Positions 46,801 through 59,000 of a DNA stretch of 64,000 nucleotides are shown piece by piece. How positions within the stretch are numbered: position 1 is the first letter of the stretch; every line of letters begins with the position of its first letter. The translations under genes were made by a program, and so were the position numbers. Under the pieces are notes generated by a model. It was not told where the DNA came from. It saw only the letters and a program-made list of their open reading frames with translations, and ran no database searches. Source of the stretch: Theocolax elegans. Taxonomy: Eukaryota > Arthropoda > Insecta > Hymenoptera > Cerocephalidae. Where the stretch lies: contig CM047427.1 of assembly GCA_026168455.1 (NCBI GenBank), forward strand, positions 61,873,162 to 61,937,161. Reading direction: 5' to 3'.

Positions 46801-47625
46801 TTGTTAATAACGATCAAATAACGTCTGTTAAAGCCGAGATATAATTTTCTATATTTAATACAAGATTTCTATCCTTTCGTATTTATAATATTCACGCATG
46901 ACAAGCAAGTTATGAAAGGGAATCTATCGTGTGAGTTCGATAATTTTCGCACCTTTTCGCAGGTTTCTCTCCCGCCCCGCTTTATCAAAGATTATCGTAG
47001 GAGCTTCGAGTTCGTTTAATTGGTTAACTATTAACCAGAATTGCGCATGCATTCGACCGCGCTGATACCGAGACAGATCTATTGTCGCAACTCAGTCTAT
47101 ACAAAAAAAATGCAAAAAAAATACTGATGTTATTAATCCGAACAATGTAATTAGTTAGTTTAGTTTATAATAAATGTTTAATATTATATAGTTGTGTTTG
47201 CCAGCCCGGTCAAAAAAAAACTGAAACTCAAAAATTTACTTAAAAATTTAGTTAAAAAGGTATCTATTATTAGTTAAATTTTCAATTTCAAGGATTCAAA
47301 TTTTTCAGAATAATATTTAATTAAAAATTTAATTATTATTAGCTATATTTTTAACTGAATATTTAAGTATATGTTTTGTTGCCCTTTAAACAAAAATGCA
47401 GTTGAAAAATCAGTTAATTAAATATTTAATTGAAAATGTAACTATTATTAAGCAAATTTTTAATTATATAATTTGGTTACTATTAACTATATTTTTAACT
47501 GAATATTTAACTAACTATTTAGTTGCACTGGAAACAAAAATATAGTTAAAAATTTAATTAATACACCGTTTACGAAATTTAATTTTTATCACCGGAATAT
47601 TTAATTAAGTATTAAATTGAAGATG
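46801..47625. other. AT-rich stretch with internal AATTTAAT-type repeats
   Basis: No gene. From about 47220 to 47560 short words such as TTTAACTGAATATTTAA and AAAATTTAATTA recur irregularly on both strands, probably decayed foldback or simple repeat material. Confidence 0.4.
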
Positions 47626-47886
47626 CCAACGTTGTGACAACGTTGTGGCGACGTTATTTTAGCAACATTCCAACGTTATGAAAGTTGCCACGTGGGAAAT
47701 GTTCGTTGCTCTTGAACGTTACTTAGACGTTGTTTCAACGTTGGTTTCCACCCATCGCGGCAATTTACAAAATATTAGCGGAAATTTCCCACGTTACAGC
47801 AACGTTTCTCCAACATTGTCGCAACTTTCATAACAACTTTGGAATGTTGCTAAATTAATGTTGGCACAATGTTTCCACAACGTTGA
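47626..47886. mobile_element. AACGTTG-rich foldback element (~260 bp)
   Basis: The left end (CCAACGTTGTGACAACGTTG) and right end (CAATGTTTCCACAACGTTG) are inverted relatives. The inner part also pairs (ACATTCCAACGTTATGAAAG with CTTTCATAACAACTTTGG). The whole element is a mosaic of AACGTTG words in both orientations. There is no coding frame and no clear target duplication. Confidence 0.7.
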
Positions 47887-48097
47887 ATGCTGTTAGGAAT
47901 AGCCGAAGGATATAACTCGAAAATAATTGGAGGTAAACAGTCAAACCGATATTTAAATTTATATATTTCACATTGATCTACAAAAACAATTGTTCGTTTA
48001 AATAAAGTGATTAGGATTTCTGATTATGGATTTGGAGTTTGAAATACGTGGATTTGGCATCTTGGGTTTAGGGATTGCCGGTTTTGTGTAAGAATAA

Positions 48098-48400
48098 TTC
48101 TATAGACCGTTTTTAGCGATTTTCACCCTCTTTTCACCCCGTTCAAAGTACTAAGGGGTCAGTTTGGGTGCTGAAACTTAGAGTACATCGTCTTTTTACT
48201 CTTAAAAGCCCATTTATATTAAATTAAGCCAAAAAGTACGTAGAAAGTCAAAAAGTGAAATACTTTTCGATCAATTTTAGCATTTTTCGCCCCCTTTTCG
48301 CCTCCTTCAAAGTACTCAGGACTTAGTTTTGGGTCGTAAAACTTGATGCACATTAATTTTTAGTTTTAAAGAACTTATTGTCGCAAATGTCAAAAGTAAA
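48098..48400. repeat. Two diverged direct repeats
   Basis: The segment starting near 48105 (TTAGCGATTTTCACCCTCTTTTCACC...TCAAAGTACT) recurs near 48277 (TTAGCATTTTTCGCCCCCTTTTCGCC...TCAAAGTACT) at a spacing of about 170 bp. Noncoding. Confidence 0.55.
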
Positions 48401-48898
48401 AATTGAACACTAAGCGTAGAATTTGGACGTCAAAGACTACAGAATCATGTGAATATTGAGAATAACGAAATTGACGAAACTCGAAAAATTCAAAATGAAT
48501 AATCTCTATGCAGAAATAAGCTATTTGAGCAAACTCAACGCCGTTTGGAAGAACAAGACTTACACGTTAAGGTAGCATTTGTAGTTTTTTGAGAAAAGAG
48601 AATATGTTGATGCTACATAACCTCAAATATAGCCAAAAATCGCGATTTTTGCACTTTTAGGTTAGGATATCTTAAAATTCTGTGGTGATAGAACAATTCG
48701 GACCCTGGATTCGGATTCTACATGAAAAATTACTTCGGAAATGATTCTTCATTTTCTTAGAACAATTCAAACATCTTTTTTTGCAGACCTGTGTTATTAA
48801 ACTGTTTTATTCAGTTATTAACAGACTATTTCATTTAAGTTTTTTCCGTTGAGGAACCAGTACGAGTCAGTTTTAACTGATCTGGCATGTACTCAAAG

Positions 48899-49722
48899 AA
48901 GATACCCCAACCCGACACCACCAATTTCAACCATTCTATGATATGTTGTAGTACTCGAAAAAATAAAAGATACGTTTTTTTTGTGCCGACATCCACTTTT
49001 AAGGGGTGAAACAACCCCTAAATTTACCCCAAAAAATAGATTTTTTGATATATTTCGGTTTCTAATTAATATTTTTAGATGAAACCAACTGCAAAATATT
49101 TAATACGTGAAACGTAAGATACAAGATATTTTTATGATCCAAGGAGTTGCAACCCTTATTTTATATTTAAAAAATACTAGACTTTTTATGCTCTTTTTCT
49201 CTAAAAAAGAAACAAGATATGACCTCAAACAAATAAAAAAAACATTTTCGTTTACTTTATCAAATACTTTAATTGAAGTGTTTCGACATTTTTTTCGTTA
49301 GCACCCCAAGCATTGTAAACTACCTCTTAAAATAATTGACCGTATATTAAACATGATAGATTGATTTTTTTTCTTAAGATTCGTAAATCGTGAAAACGTA
49401 ATATAAATCACAACAAAAGGAAATGTTACTTGTCAAGTATTTTTAAAATATAAAATAAGGGTTGCAACCCCTTGGGTCATAAAAATATCTTATATCTTAC
49501 GTTACACTGTGACAAATATTTTGCAGTTGGTTTCATTTAAAGATATTAATTAGAAGCCGAGATATTACAGAAAATCCATTTTTTTGGGTATAATTTAAGG
49601 GGTTGATTTCACTCCTTAAAAGTGGATATCGGAGCAAAAAAAATACGAATTTCTTATTTTTTCGAGTACTACAACATATCACAGAATGGTTGTAATCGGT
49701 GGGGTCGGGTTGGGGTATCTTC
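48899..49722. mobile_element. Foldback element with ~285-bp arms
   Basis: The left arm (48899-49183) starts AAGATACCCCAACCCGAC and the right arm (49434-49722) is its inverted, moderately diverged copy. The loop of about 250 bp is unique. The right arm continues into a further family member (49723-49810). Frames at 49107-49301 and 49533-49802 are accidental. Confidence 0.8.
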
Positions 49723-49810
49723 CTTGTAAGAACATTTCTGAGGGCTGGCATAGTAGGTTCCAGCATGTATTTTTTGGGGTAAAATTTAGGGGTTGATTTC
49801 ACCCCTTAAA

Positions 49811-50119
49811 AGTGGTCATTTTTTCTTAATAAAAATTTCCAAAAATAAAATTTTCCAAAATATATTTTTCCCAAAAGAAAAAATTCCAAATAGGTTTTTT
49901 TTTAAAAATAAAATACAATAAAAATGAATTAAAATTTTATTTGGTATCCCACATTTGTAAGGTAAGTCAAAATAGTATTGCGTTGTAAATGTTTTTGATA
50001 GTGTTATACGATATTTTTAAGTTTGACTATGACCCGGACAGTTTGGTCAAAGGGGAGGGGTACGCTCACCAAAAAGAGGTAGGGGAGGAAATGTTAAATA
50101 ATCAGAACACTGTTTAGGT
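49811..50119. other. AT-rich spacer
   Basis: Nothing recognised. Confidence 0.4.
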
Positions 50120-50620
50120 TGAAGAATTTCGGCTCTGGGCGTGATAAGTGTATTGTAGCGCGGTGTATCGGTTTACGCGATCGCGTACGTGTTCGCGCAC
50201 GATGCGAAGAAGGAAGAAACGCAAGGCACAAGGTCGCCATACTTGTTTGTTTCATGCGGATTGGATACGAACGGGGTATCTTTCGAAGCCGCTTAAAAGT
50301 GTAATCTGTTCGACAGCGGTCTAGTCGGTGGAAGCTTTAGCGCCGACGCGCGATCAGCTTTCTTGATCGTTGGAAGTAGAGGTTGTAATGTGTGGATGTG
50401 GAGGACGTGCGGCGAGACTCGGGCGACCGTTGTGGACGCAGGAACTTCCTTGTCCTTTGGGACTGCTCGTCTCGCAGGAACTGATCGGGGCACGCCGCAC
50501 GCATGTGGCGGCGCAACGCCGGCCGCTCGATGCAGCGAATCAGCGTCGAGAATATCGTTTAGAGGGAGGGCTTTTCTTCGCAATTACCGTCGTGTAAAAT
50601 TCATCGAACGAACAACCATT
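50120..50620. other. CpG-rich island of unknown origin
   Basis: About 500 bp with abundant CG dinucleotides (for example CGCGATCGCGTACG near 50180) in an otherwise AT-rich region. Overlapping open frames exist on both strands, as expected from GC-rich DNA, and none is recognised. It could be a fragment of a GC-rich element, an exon or promoter, or foreign DNA. Confidence 0.4.
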
Positions 50621-50940
50621 AGAAAGAGAAGAAGGATCAATAATTCTTAAAACTAACATTTATTTATTTTAAGAGTGGTAACCGTGCACGTCAAGTTGTT
50701 CTTCCAAAAGTTTTTTTTCAGTACTCCTTTGAATTCTTTGCCCCAATTGCAACTATTGAAGCATAGTCTCCGTGACGGACTGTTCGTTTTTGAGATTATT
50801 ACAAAAAGCGTAAATATTAGAATGGCGTTTGCTGACTACATGCTGGAATCTACTATGCCAGGGCTTAGAAATGTTCTAACAATGGAGGTACCCCAACCCG
50901 ACACCACCAATTTCAACCATTCTATGATATATTCTTTAGT

Positions 50941-51210
50941 TATATTAATATCGTCCACGTAGTTGAAATTGTAGATTAGGTATTATATCGATAATTGATG
51001 AACACACTGTATTGTTTACATTACATTGCAACGTTTCGATGGAAATTCTCCATCCTCTTCAGGCATTACTACACGTCAATATAAATGAATATTAATGAAT
51101 ATTGACGTGTAGTAATGCCTGAAGAGGATGGAGAATTTCCATCGAAACGTTGCAATGTAATGTAAACAATACAGTGTGTTCATCAATTATCGATATAATA
51201 CCTAATCTAC
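50941..51210. mobile_element. Short Penelope-related insertion with a perfect palindrome
   Basis: Flanked by 12-bp direct repeats ATTCTATGATAT (50929-50940 and 51211-51222). Positions 50971-51210 form a palindrome with two identical 112-nt arms (50971-51082; 51099-51210) around a 16-nt loop. Each arm carries, on opposite strands, the hammerhead-like motif seen in the 3' part of the Penelope-like element. Variable-length target duplications and inverted pseudo-LTRs are known for such elements, so this is probably a terminal-repeat-only derivative. Confidence 0.75.
51119..51148 (+). ncRNA. Hammerhead-like motif in the palindrome
   Basis: CTGAAGA, an extra G, stem GATGGA/TCCATC with loop GAATT, then GAAAC. 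The layout is the same as at 8835-8866 but the stem sequence differs with pairing kept. The mirror copy lies on the minus strand in the left arm (about 51033-51062). Activity is unproven. Confidence 0.45.
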
Positions 51211-51639
51211 ATTCTATGATATGTTGTAGTACTCGAAAAAATAAAAGATACGTTTTTTTTGTGCCGACATCCACTTTTAAGGGGTGAAATCAACCCCTAA
51301 ATTTTACCCCAAAAAATACATGCTGGAACCTACTATGCCAGCCCTCAGAAATGTTCTTACAAGGAAGGTACCCCAACCCGACCCCACCGATTACAAATTA
51401 AAATTTTATTGTTGGAAATTTTGTTTTAAGAAAAAATGACCTCCAATCCTCCACAAGACTTGCTTTTGGAAAACGCAGGATGGCTTGTTATCAGTGAACA
51501 TAAAAGTTGACTGGTACTTAATACACTTTAATGTTTCTATGCTGTTAAATATGATTCTTGGATTTACAGAAGATTAAAATTTTAGTCAACATCAAACATC
51601 AACTTATTCTCATGAGAGCTAAAAATGACTTAAATGCAG

Positions 51640-52112
51640 TCATACAAAAAATTGGAGCATCAAATGACAATAATAGTACTGTAGTATGAAGGTTTTCAGA
51701 TTGATTTAATAAAAATTGAGTGGTTAATCTTGGAAGTACTTGCATCAGATCGACATAGAATATATTTACTCGATTTTATCGGAAAAGATAAAGCAGTAGC
51801 CGTATGTTAGCGTGTCTGGAATTTTTATAAATTTTCTATGTTACCAACCACATTATAGCATGTGTGGATTGTTAAAACAGCTAATCAGTTAAAAAAAACA
51901 GGATTTGTTTTGTTAGGATTTCAAAATAATAGAAAGGGTCAGAAAAATATTAATGCAAGTAAATTCTATCATTGCAATATTAGCAATGTAAAACTGTATC
52001 TCGATTCGCAGTTATATCCTCATAGAAATTTAAATGTAATCAATATGCTATACTGTATGTGGACGCAAATTTTCGAAATGTCTATTACGGTAAAGATCCA
52101 GAGTCAATGTTA
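51640..52112 (+). pseudogene. Capsid-like gene remnant of a Polinton/adintovirus-type element
   Basis: Two frames separated by a stop near 51808. The first (about 51715-51800) reads a segment with SDRHRIYLLDF-like content. The second (51862-52112) contains TANQLKKTGFVLLGFQNNRK and KFYHCNISNVKLYLDSQLYP. These resemble, from memory, a protein encoded beside PolB in insect Polinton-like elements, probably a jelly-roll capsid protein. The start, end and middle are damaged. It lies 6 kb from the polymerase-integrase cluster and may be a remnant of the same or a second element. The assignment is tentative. Confidence 0.4.
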
Positions 52113-53048
52113 AAAAGAAAAAGAAAAGGACGAGCCTGCAATAATTACCATAATCTTTTTTCAATAAAATTTTTATAAATTCCAGAATCCATACTGTATC
52201 TTTTTCCATTGTTAACAGTTTTAAACTGAATGCTGTTTGAAGTGCTGCGTTTTTATTAAAGTAATCAAAATATTCTGATATTCGTAGTACATACTTATAG
52301 CTTTGCTTGCAATTTAATGTCTTTTATTCTGCTTACATAGAAACATATCTTTCTAATATTTATTTGTATGTACACATATATCATTTCGCTATTTAGACTT
52401 TTTAGGAAATAGTAGTTACATAAAAAATATTTCAAGGGAGATCACAAACTATAAATTTTATTTGTTATATTTATTGTTACGTATGTGGAGAGAAGCGAGA
52501 AATAAAAAGATGGACAGCGGGACCACTCTTCTTATCTTAGTCGCGCGACGATACCCGTGACAATATATTTCCATGCGTTTCCCATGAAAATACTATTTCA
52601 TAACCGTATGAAAAAAAATTCTTGTCTGTAGGTATGTTACTTAAAAAGCTTGATTTATTTAAATAACAGTGTACATAAATATTAGATATAACATACATAT
52701 ATTTATAATTTATACATCTTACAATTTATCAGTGCGTTTTATATCTATATATTTTGCATTAAATGCTTTGAAGCTATTTTTTGTTTGAAAAGAAAACTGC
52801 GCAGATTGTTTAATATCTCAATATTCCACTCTTAAAATTGAACTGATTTCAAACTAATTTTTAAGTATTTTATCTATCTGTTTCTTCGTACTTTTCTAAA
52901 GTTGTTTTATGCTTAAAATTGAAGCTTTTTCTGAAAAAAATGCACATTAATGTGCACGTCTGAAATATTTTAATTTATTATTAAACACATAGCATTTACA
53001 AATATAAAAACTAATATACCTTAATATACTTAGTATACTTAATATACC
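52113..53048. other. AT-rich intergenic region downstream of the zinc-finger gene
   Basis: No gene seen. The minus-strand gene ends at 53049, so this includes its 3' UTR; possible poly(A) signals are too frequent in this AT-rich DNA to choose one. A GC-richer patch at about 52495-52562 is unassigned. Confidence 0.4.
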
Positions 53049-56000
53049 TTAGTGACTTTGTATTTGATCATCACATCGAACTAAGCGAATACAAAGCTGC
53101 TTTTTAAAAAGAGTTTTGCAGCGCTCTTCATGAGATTTTAACATACACCGAGATAAGCATCTCTTATTACACATAAAGCACTTCATAGTTTTAAAACGTG
53201 TTCCAAGATTAAAATTTACATGCCTACAAAGATTCATGTAGGTTTCAAAATTAAGATTGCACATTCCGCACCAGAATTCTAAGGGAGCTAAACAATCATA
53301 GCATTTATCCACAGTTTCAACAGCTTTTCGATTTTTAAGACATGAGGTGCATGCAGCCATTAGATAATCTGTAAATTCATCATGATTAAATAATCATAAT
53401 ATAATATATTATGCAACATGGGTGTTAAATACTGTTTTAGTGGTGTGCATTTATCGTTGCACCCGAGAGCTTCGACTGTCAGCGCAAAAGCCTAAATCGT
53501 ATACCCGCATTGTATATACGCTATTTTTGGCAAAAGTGGAAAAAAATACTAATTTTTAAAAAGTTATGTAAATTTGTATGAAAGCTTGATATAAAAAGCG
53601 AGAAGAAGGGAGTAGTATGTATATAAAAACGCATTCTAATTAGGATTGCTTTATCTATTTTCTTCCCCTGCACAACTTCCAGATTCAAGGATTTTATCAG
53701 TGTGAATGCGAAATTTAATTGTTATAACTGAATAATATATTAAACTATTTCTTCGTATCTTTCAATAAGATTATAAATGTTTTAATAGGGCTGTAAAACT
53801 CTTTATGTTATCATCGGAGTCATTATTGACTGAAAAATACAGTTTTTACGAAAATTACTAATTTATATTAAATTTTAAAGAAATCCATGATAACATTGCC
53901 CCTCATTACAATACAATCTATGATTGTGCAAAGTTTGAAAATGAATGGTAAAAAATGAATTTTTAAATCATTACAGACCAAAATTGATGATAATAATTAT
54001 GTTTTACCCTCCACTGTTAAGGAGTGTTATAATAGAAAGAAAGTTATTTAATATGAACAATTAATAATTTTTTCATACAACAATTGACAATATTTCTTAA
54101 TTTTTTAAACAAATTGTATTATTATAAACTTTTATTTAAAATTTTTTGGCCCATTTGTATGTCACATAACTATTTTAATTAATTATGAGACTCCATACTC
54201 TGATTTTTTTCCATAATGGACTTACCGCAGAATATCTCAGAAACCATTTCATTGAATAGGTTGAAATGTTAACAGTAACTTATAAATATGATTTAAATCC
54301 ATTTAAGCGGAACAGAATGTGTTAACATTGTAATAAAAAATTATTGTTACCAATTTAATTAAAGAAATTGAAAAAATATATAAAAAACAAATAAATTCTG
54401 TTCTGTTTATGTGGATGTAAATTATATTTAAAAGTTACTGTTGAATTTTCAGTCTTTTCGATGAAATGGTTTCTGACATTTCCTGCGGTAAGTCCACTAT
54501 GGAAAAAATCAGAGTACGTAGTCTCATAATTACTTAATATAATTTTGTTATATACAAATTGGCTAAAAAAATTTAAATAAAAGTTTATAATAATATAATT
54601 TGTTTAAAAAATTAAGAAATGTTTTTAATTGTTGTATGAAAAAAATTATTAATTGTTCATATTGAATAGCTTTTTTTTAATTTTAACACTGGTTGGTCCC
54701 CTTAATTTATAAAGTAAAAAGATTATTTCTTAATTTTTTGAGAGGTAGGTTAGTTTATTAATTTAAATAAGCAAAACCATTTTTTACGTTATACACGCTA
54801 CGTTTCGCTTTTTATTAAATTTTATAAAAATCAATATATTATACGTTTGAATTGTGTAATATAATAATAAAAATTGTTGGCTTAGCCTGAAAAGATTGGT
54901 GAATTTTGCCAACAAAACATGGCGCATATAATGTATAAAAGGTAATTTTCTTTATTTAAATTAAGAAACTTACCTGATCCTTAGGAAATTAAAAATAATC
55001 CCTCAGATCACCAATCATATGGTGAAACTTTGCACAATCATAGATCGCGTGGTAACAAAGGGCAAAGTGATCATGATTTTCTTAAAATTTTAATATAAAA
55101 TATTAATTTGTGTAGAAATAGTACTTGTCAGTCAGTAAACGACTTGATAGTTAGTTAGTCGTAGATGTCAGACAGTAAATTCCCTTAAGAGGACTTGAAT
55201 TGTGATTATATAGATTTATATATGAATGCTCACTACACAAATCTAAACTTATCTTTTGTACTCATTTAAAATTTTAATCAAGTTATAAAGTTATGGCATA
55301 AAGATGTTATTTTAATACAAATAAAGGAAGAGATTTTGAAAGTGAAATATTTAATCTAATCCTTTTTTAATAATAGAACAACTACATATCATGTACATTG
55401 TATAAAATGTATATAAATATTAATAAGTATTTGATAATTAAATATTTTTCTTTATACTTACTTTCACTGCTTTTGATTCTTTTATTAGTCTTATAATTTG
55501 GCACACTACTTGCATCATAGCGCATTGATCTTGAATAATTTGAACCTAATATGTGATTACCTAAGTGATCCCTAAAACTTAGTCTATTTGTAGTTGTGAA
55601 AGAGCATAAAGCACAATCGTACTGTGTTAGCTTAAATGATCTGCATTTTATTTCATGTCTTTTTAAGTATCCTGATTGCGAGTATTGTTTTCCACAGAGT
55701 TTACATTTATAAATATGAAGTTTTCTTTTGAATAAGTTTTGTTTTTCTGAAACAAAAAAAGGTGGGTAAAACAAATACAAATATTATGCTTAGCAATATT
55801 AATGATACATACGCCGATTTTCATTATGATTTGTCTTTCTTTTTACATTAGACATCGATTCTAGGGTAGTCCTTTTTTTCTGTTGCTTTTTATCCATTTT
55901 TGAACTATTTATTACCTTGTCAGAAGAAGTTTCATCAAAATTTATTAATGCATTATATTTATCCCAATCTATTTCAATATTGCCTATAAACATAAATTAA

Positions 56001-59000
56001 TTTAAAACATGCCATTTTCATTTAATTATAATTTAAAATTTACCATCATCCACAGTCTTTTCTCTTTTAATAATTATTGGTATATCAATTTTACACTTTG
56101 ACCCATTTTCAGTATCTGTAGAATAACAATGTTTATAAATTATGTAATTTATTATATAGAATGTTTCATACAGGGCCTAATTAAATAGAAAAATACCATT
56201 TATAATTGTTCCATCAGGTAATGACTCAGTGTTTGGCATGAATATATCATAGGATTCCACTATTTCTTTCTCATTTGAAGTTTCAACAATATTAGAAATT
56301 TCTAAAGAATCTGTAACTATAATATAAATACCATATAAAAATAAATAAAAATTAGTAATTTTTAATATAAGAAACTGACCCGGAACATCAGGAATAACTG
56401 TTTCTTCTTTTATGAGAGTCATAGTGCTAATATCTTGAGAAACATTGTTAATTGTATCTAGATCTATGAAAGATTAAACATCAAATTGTTTTAAAAAATA
56501 CATATATATATAGTAAATTAAAATAATATAATTTTCAATGCATACCATTATTTTTCAAAGTATTTTTAACGTTGTTTATTGAATTTTTAAGACCTCCCTT
56601 GACAATTCTGCCAAGTAATTTTCTTCTATTATTAATTATTCCATTTTTATTTTTATTAATTATTTTTCTTCTTTTACCAAATATTTTTCTTTTGTTAATA
56701 TAAGTCTTTTTTATCACAGATGTTTCATTATTTTTATCTATTGCATTAGCATTCAAATTAGAACTAGTTTTATTAAACAAACTATTATTTTCATCATTAG
56801 TTACTGGTGGAATATTAGTGACATTCAAATAATACCAGTCATCTTCAGGAAGGAAAAGTTTATATATTTATTAAATAAAAATAATTTTTCTAAATATTTG
56901 AAACATTAGAACTATAATTACCTGACTCCATAACTTTTGCATCTTGATATTCACTCAATTTGCAGTTATTATGTTCTTTATTTTTGCCAGGATCAGAATT
57001 AATCATAGATAAGTTCTCAACACTTGTATTCTTTTTAGTACCACAGTTATAAGTTTTTGTTACTGTTTCACATGTGATGTCTAATTTTTGTCCTAATATA
57101 CTATTTAAATCTTCAATTTTTGTAGTTTTATCTATCACAGTATAGTTATTTATTTTTCCACTATCTACTTCAACTATAATTTAAAAAAAAGTATATAGTA
57201 AATGTTTAAATACATATCTAATATTAGAATTAGAATTCTAAATTATTTTTTAATTATTATTTACTACTTATTTTAATATTTGAATAATGTTTGTTTATAA
57301 AATTAGACAATTGTAATAGAATATTGAAAAAAGAAATACAATATTATACAATAATAATTAATATATATTTTACCTGTATCAAATAATATAGTATTTTTGC
57401 TGTTAATTCCAATTTCTTCCACAATATCTGAAATTCAAATTACATAATTATACTTCAATAAAAAGTTTAACTATCAAATAAAATATTTAACTATTTATTT
57501 GTAGATACAATCAAAATATTTACCCGAATTAGGATATTCAAGAAGCACTATCTCGTCTGCAATATTGTGCTCTAACGTGTCCTGAGGTTCTACATTTACA
57601 ATAATAAATAATTAATTTCATACATAGTACTAAATATTGTTTACTATAATTATAGTTCTAGTAAATCAACAATAATCTTAAAATACCTGAATCAACATTA
57701 ATAATTTGTTCATTTTCTTTTAAAGTATATGATATTTTTTCGTTTAGAATAGTAATTTTTTTTTCATGTATTTCATTTGGTAGTGATAAAACATCTAAAA
57801 TATTAAAATTGATTAGAAAAAAATTAATTTATCAAATTTTATATTATTTCTTTTAATATATAACTAAAACTAACCAGGAGTCTCATGACATTTTATAATT
57901 ATTACTTCTTTTTCAATAAAAGGTTCTAATTGTTTCCTTATTATGTCATTCTCTGAATTATATAAGAAAATCAATTTATTATATTTCTATTCATTTATGA
58001 AGTAGTTAAAACATAAATGTTAAATTTTTATACTTACGTAAGAGTGATTTTATATTTACCATAAAACCACATACATCTAAAATCAACATTTAATATTTAT
58101 ATTAATATTATAATATAATATTTAATATTTGCAAATATTATTTTAATTTATACTATACTAATTTATAAATTAAATATTTAAACTATTTAATATATAAATA
58201 ATAATATATGTAAAGGAAATTACTGGTATAATCACTGTTTGAAGTCTGTTCATTTACGTGAGTTGCCCTTACTCTTTTCGCTTTAGAAGATTCAAAATGT
58301 TGTTTTCTTTTGTCATTTATTCTATTACGACTACAATTATTTTTATTTAACTTCTCTTGTATTGTTTTACACAGTGACAATTTATTAACATTTTCTTGTA
58401 TTATTTCAATATCTAAAACAACAAAGTAACTGATAAATTGTGTTCCAAAAGATAATTTTGGTATTTTTTAGAAAATATATTATAAATGTATTTAGCTAAC
58501 CAGAATCATCATCAGACAAATCTAGTAAAATAACTTCTTTTTGATTGGGAGATGCAACTTGTTTTCGATTACCTTCATTTTCTGTAAATTACATAGGTAA
58601 TTGATTTTTAAAATTAATATAGTTCTCTTACATATTACTGCAATTCTCTTATAGTATTGTAATTTTCTGTTGTAATGTTTTGGTTTACAAAATTAACAGG
58701 TTAAGGACAGTGTGACACATATTTGTATTTTATTATGTGACCTCATGGTGCGTCATAGCATATATTTGAATCATAAATATTTAAATGTAAGTTTATTTAT
58801 AATATTAATTGTACCTGTTTCTATTTATGGATTTCCCAATCTATAAAAAAATACTTTCAGATGAATAGAGTACATCGCAAATTACTTTCTACAACCTAAA
58901 TTTTGTATTATTTCTTTTAAATTAACTAAACATATTTTATTTTATTTAAGTAATATAATTTATTTTTTGGAGAAACAAATACTTATACACTATCCATTCC

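Larger units (their letters stand above)
50838..51395. mobile_element. Second copy of the 48.9-kb foldback family, with an insertion
   Basis: 50838-50940 and 51211-51395 are parts of the same repeat as the 48.9-kb element (GTACCCCAACCCGAC, TTTTAAGGGGTGAAATC, ATGCTGGAACCTACTATGCC). They are interrupted at ATTCTATGATAT by a 270-bp insertion. Confidence 0.75.

Noticed and set aside
50293..50650. Arg/Ala/Pro-rich frames on both strands
   Set aside because: Mutually overlapping in several frames in a CpG-rich patch; no family recognised.
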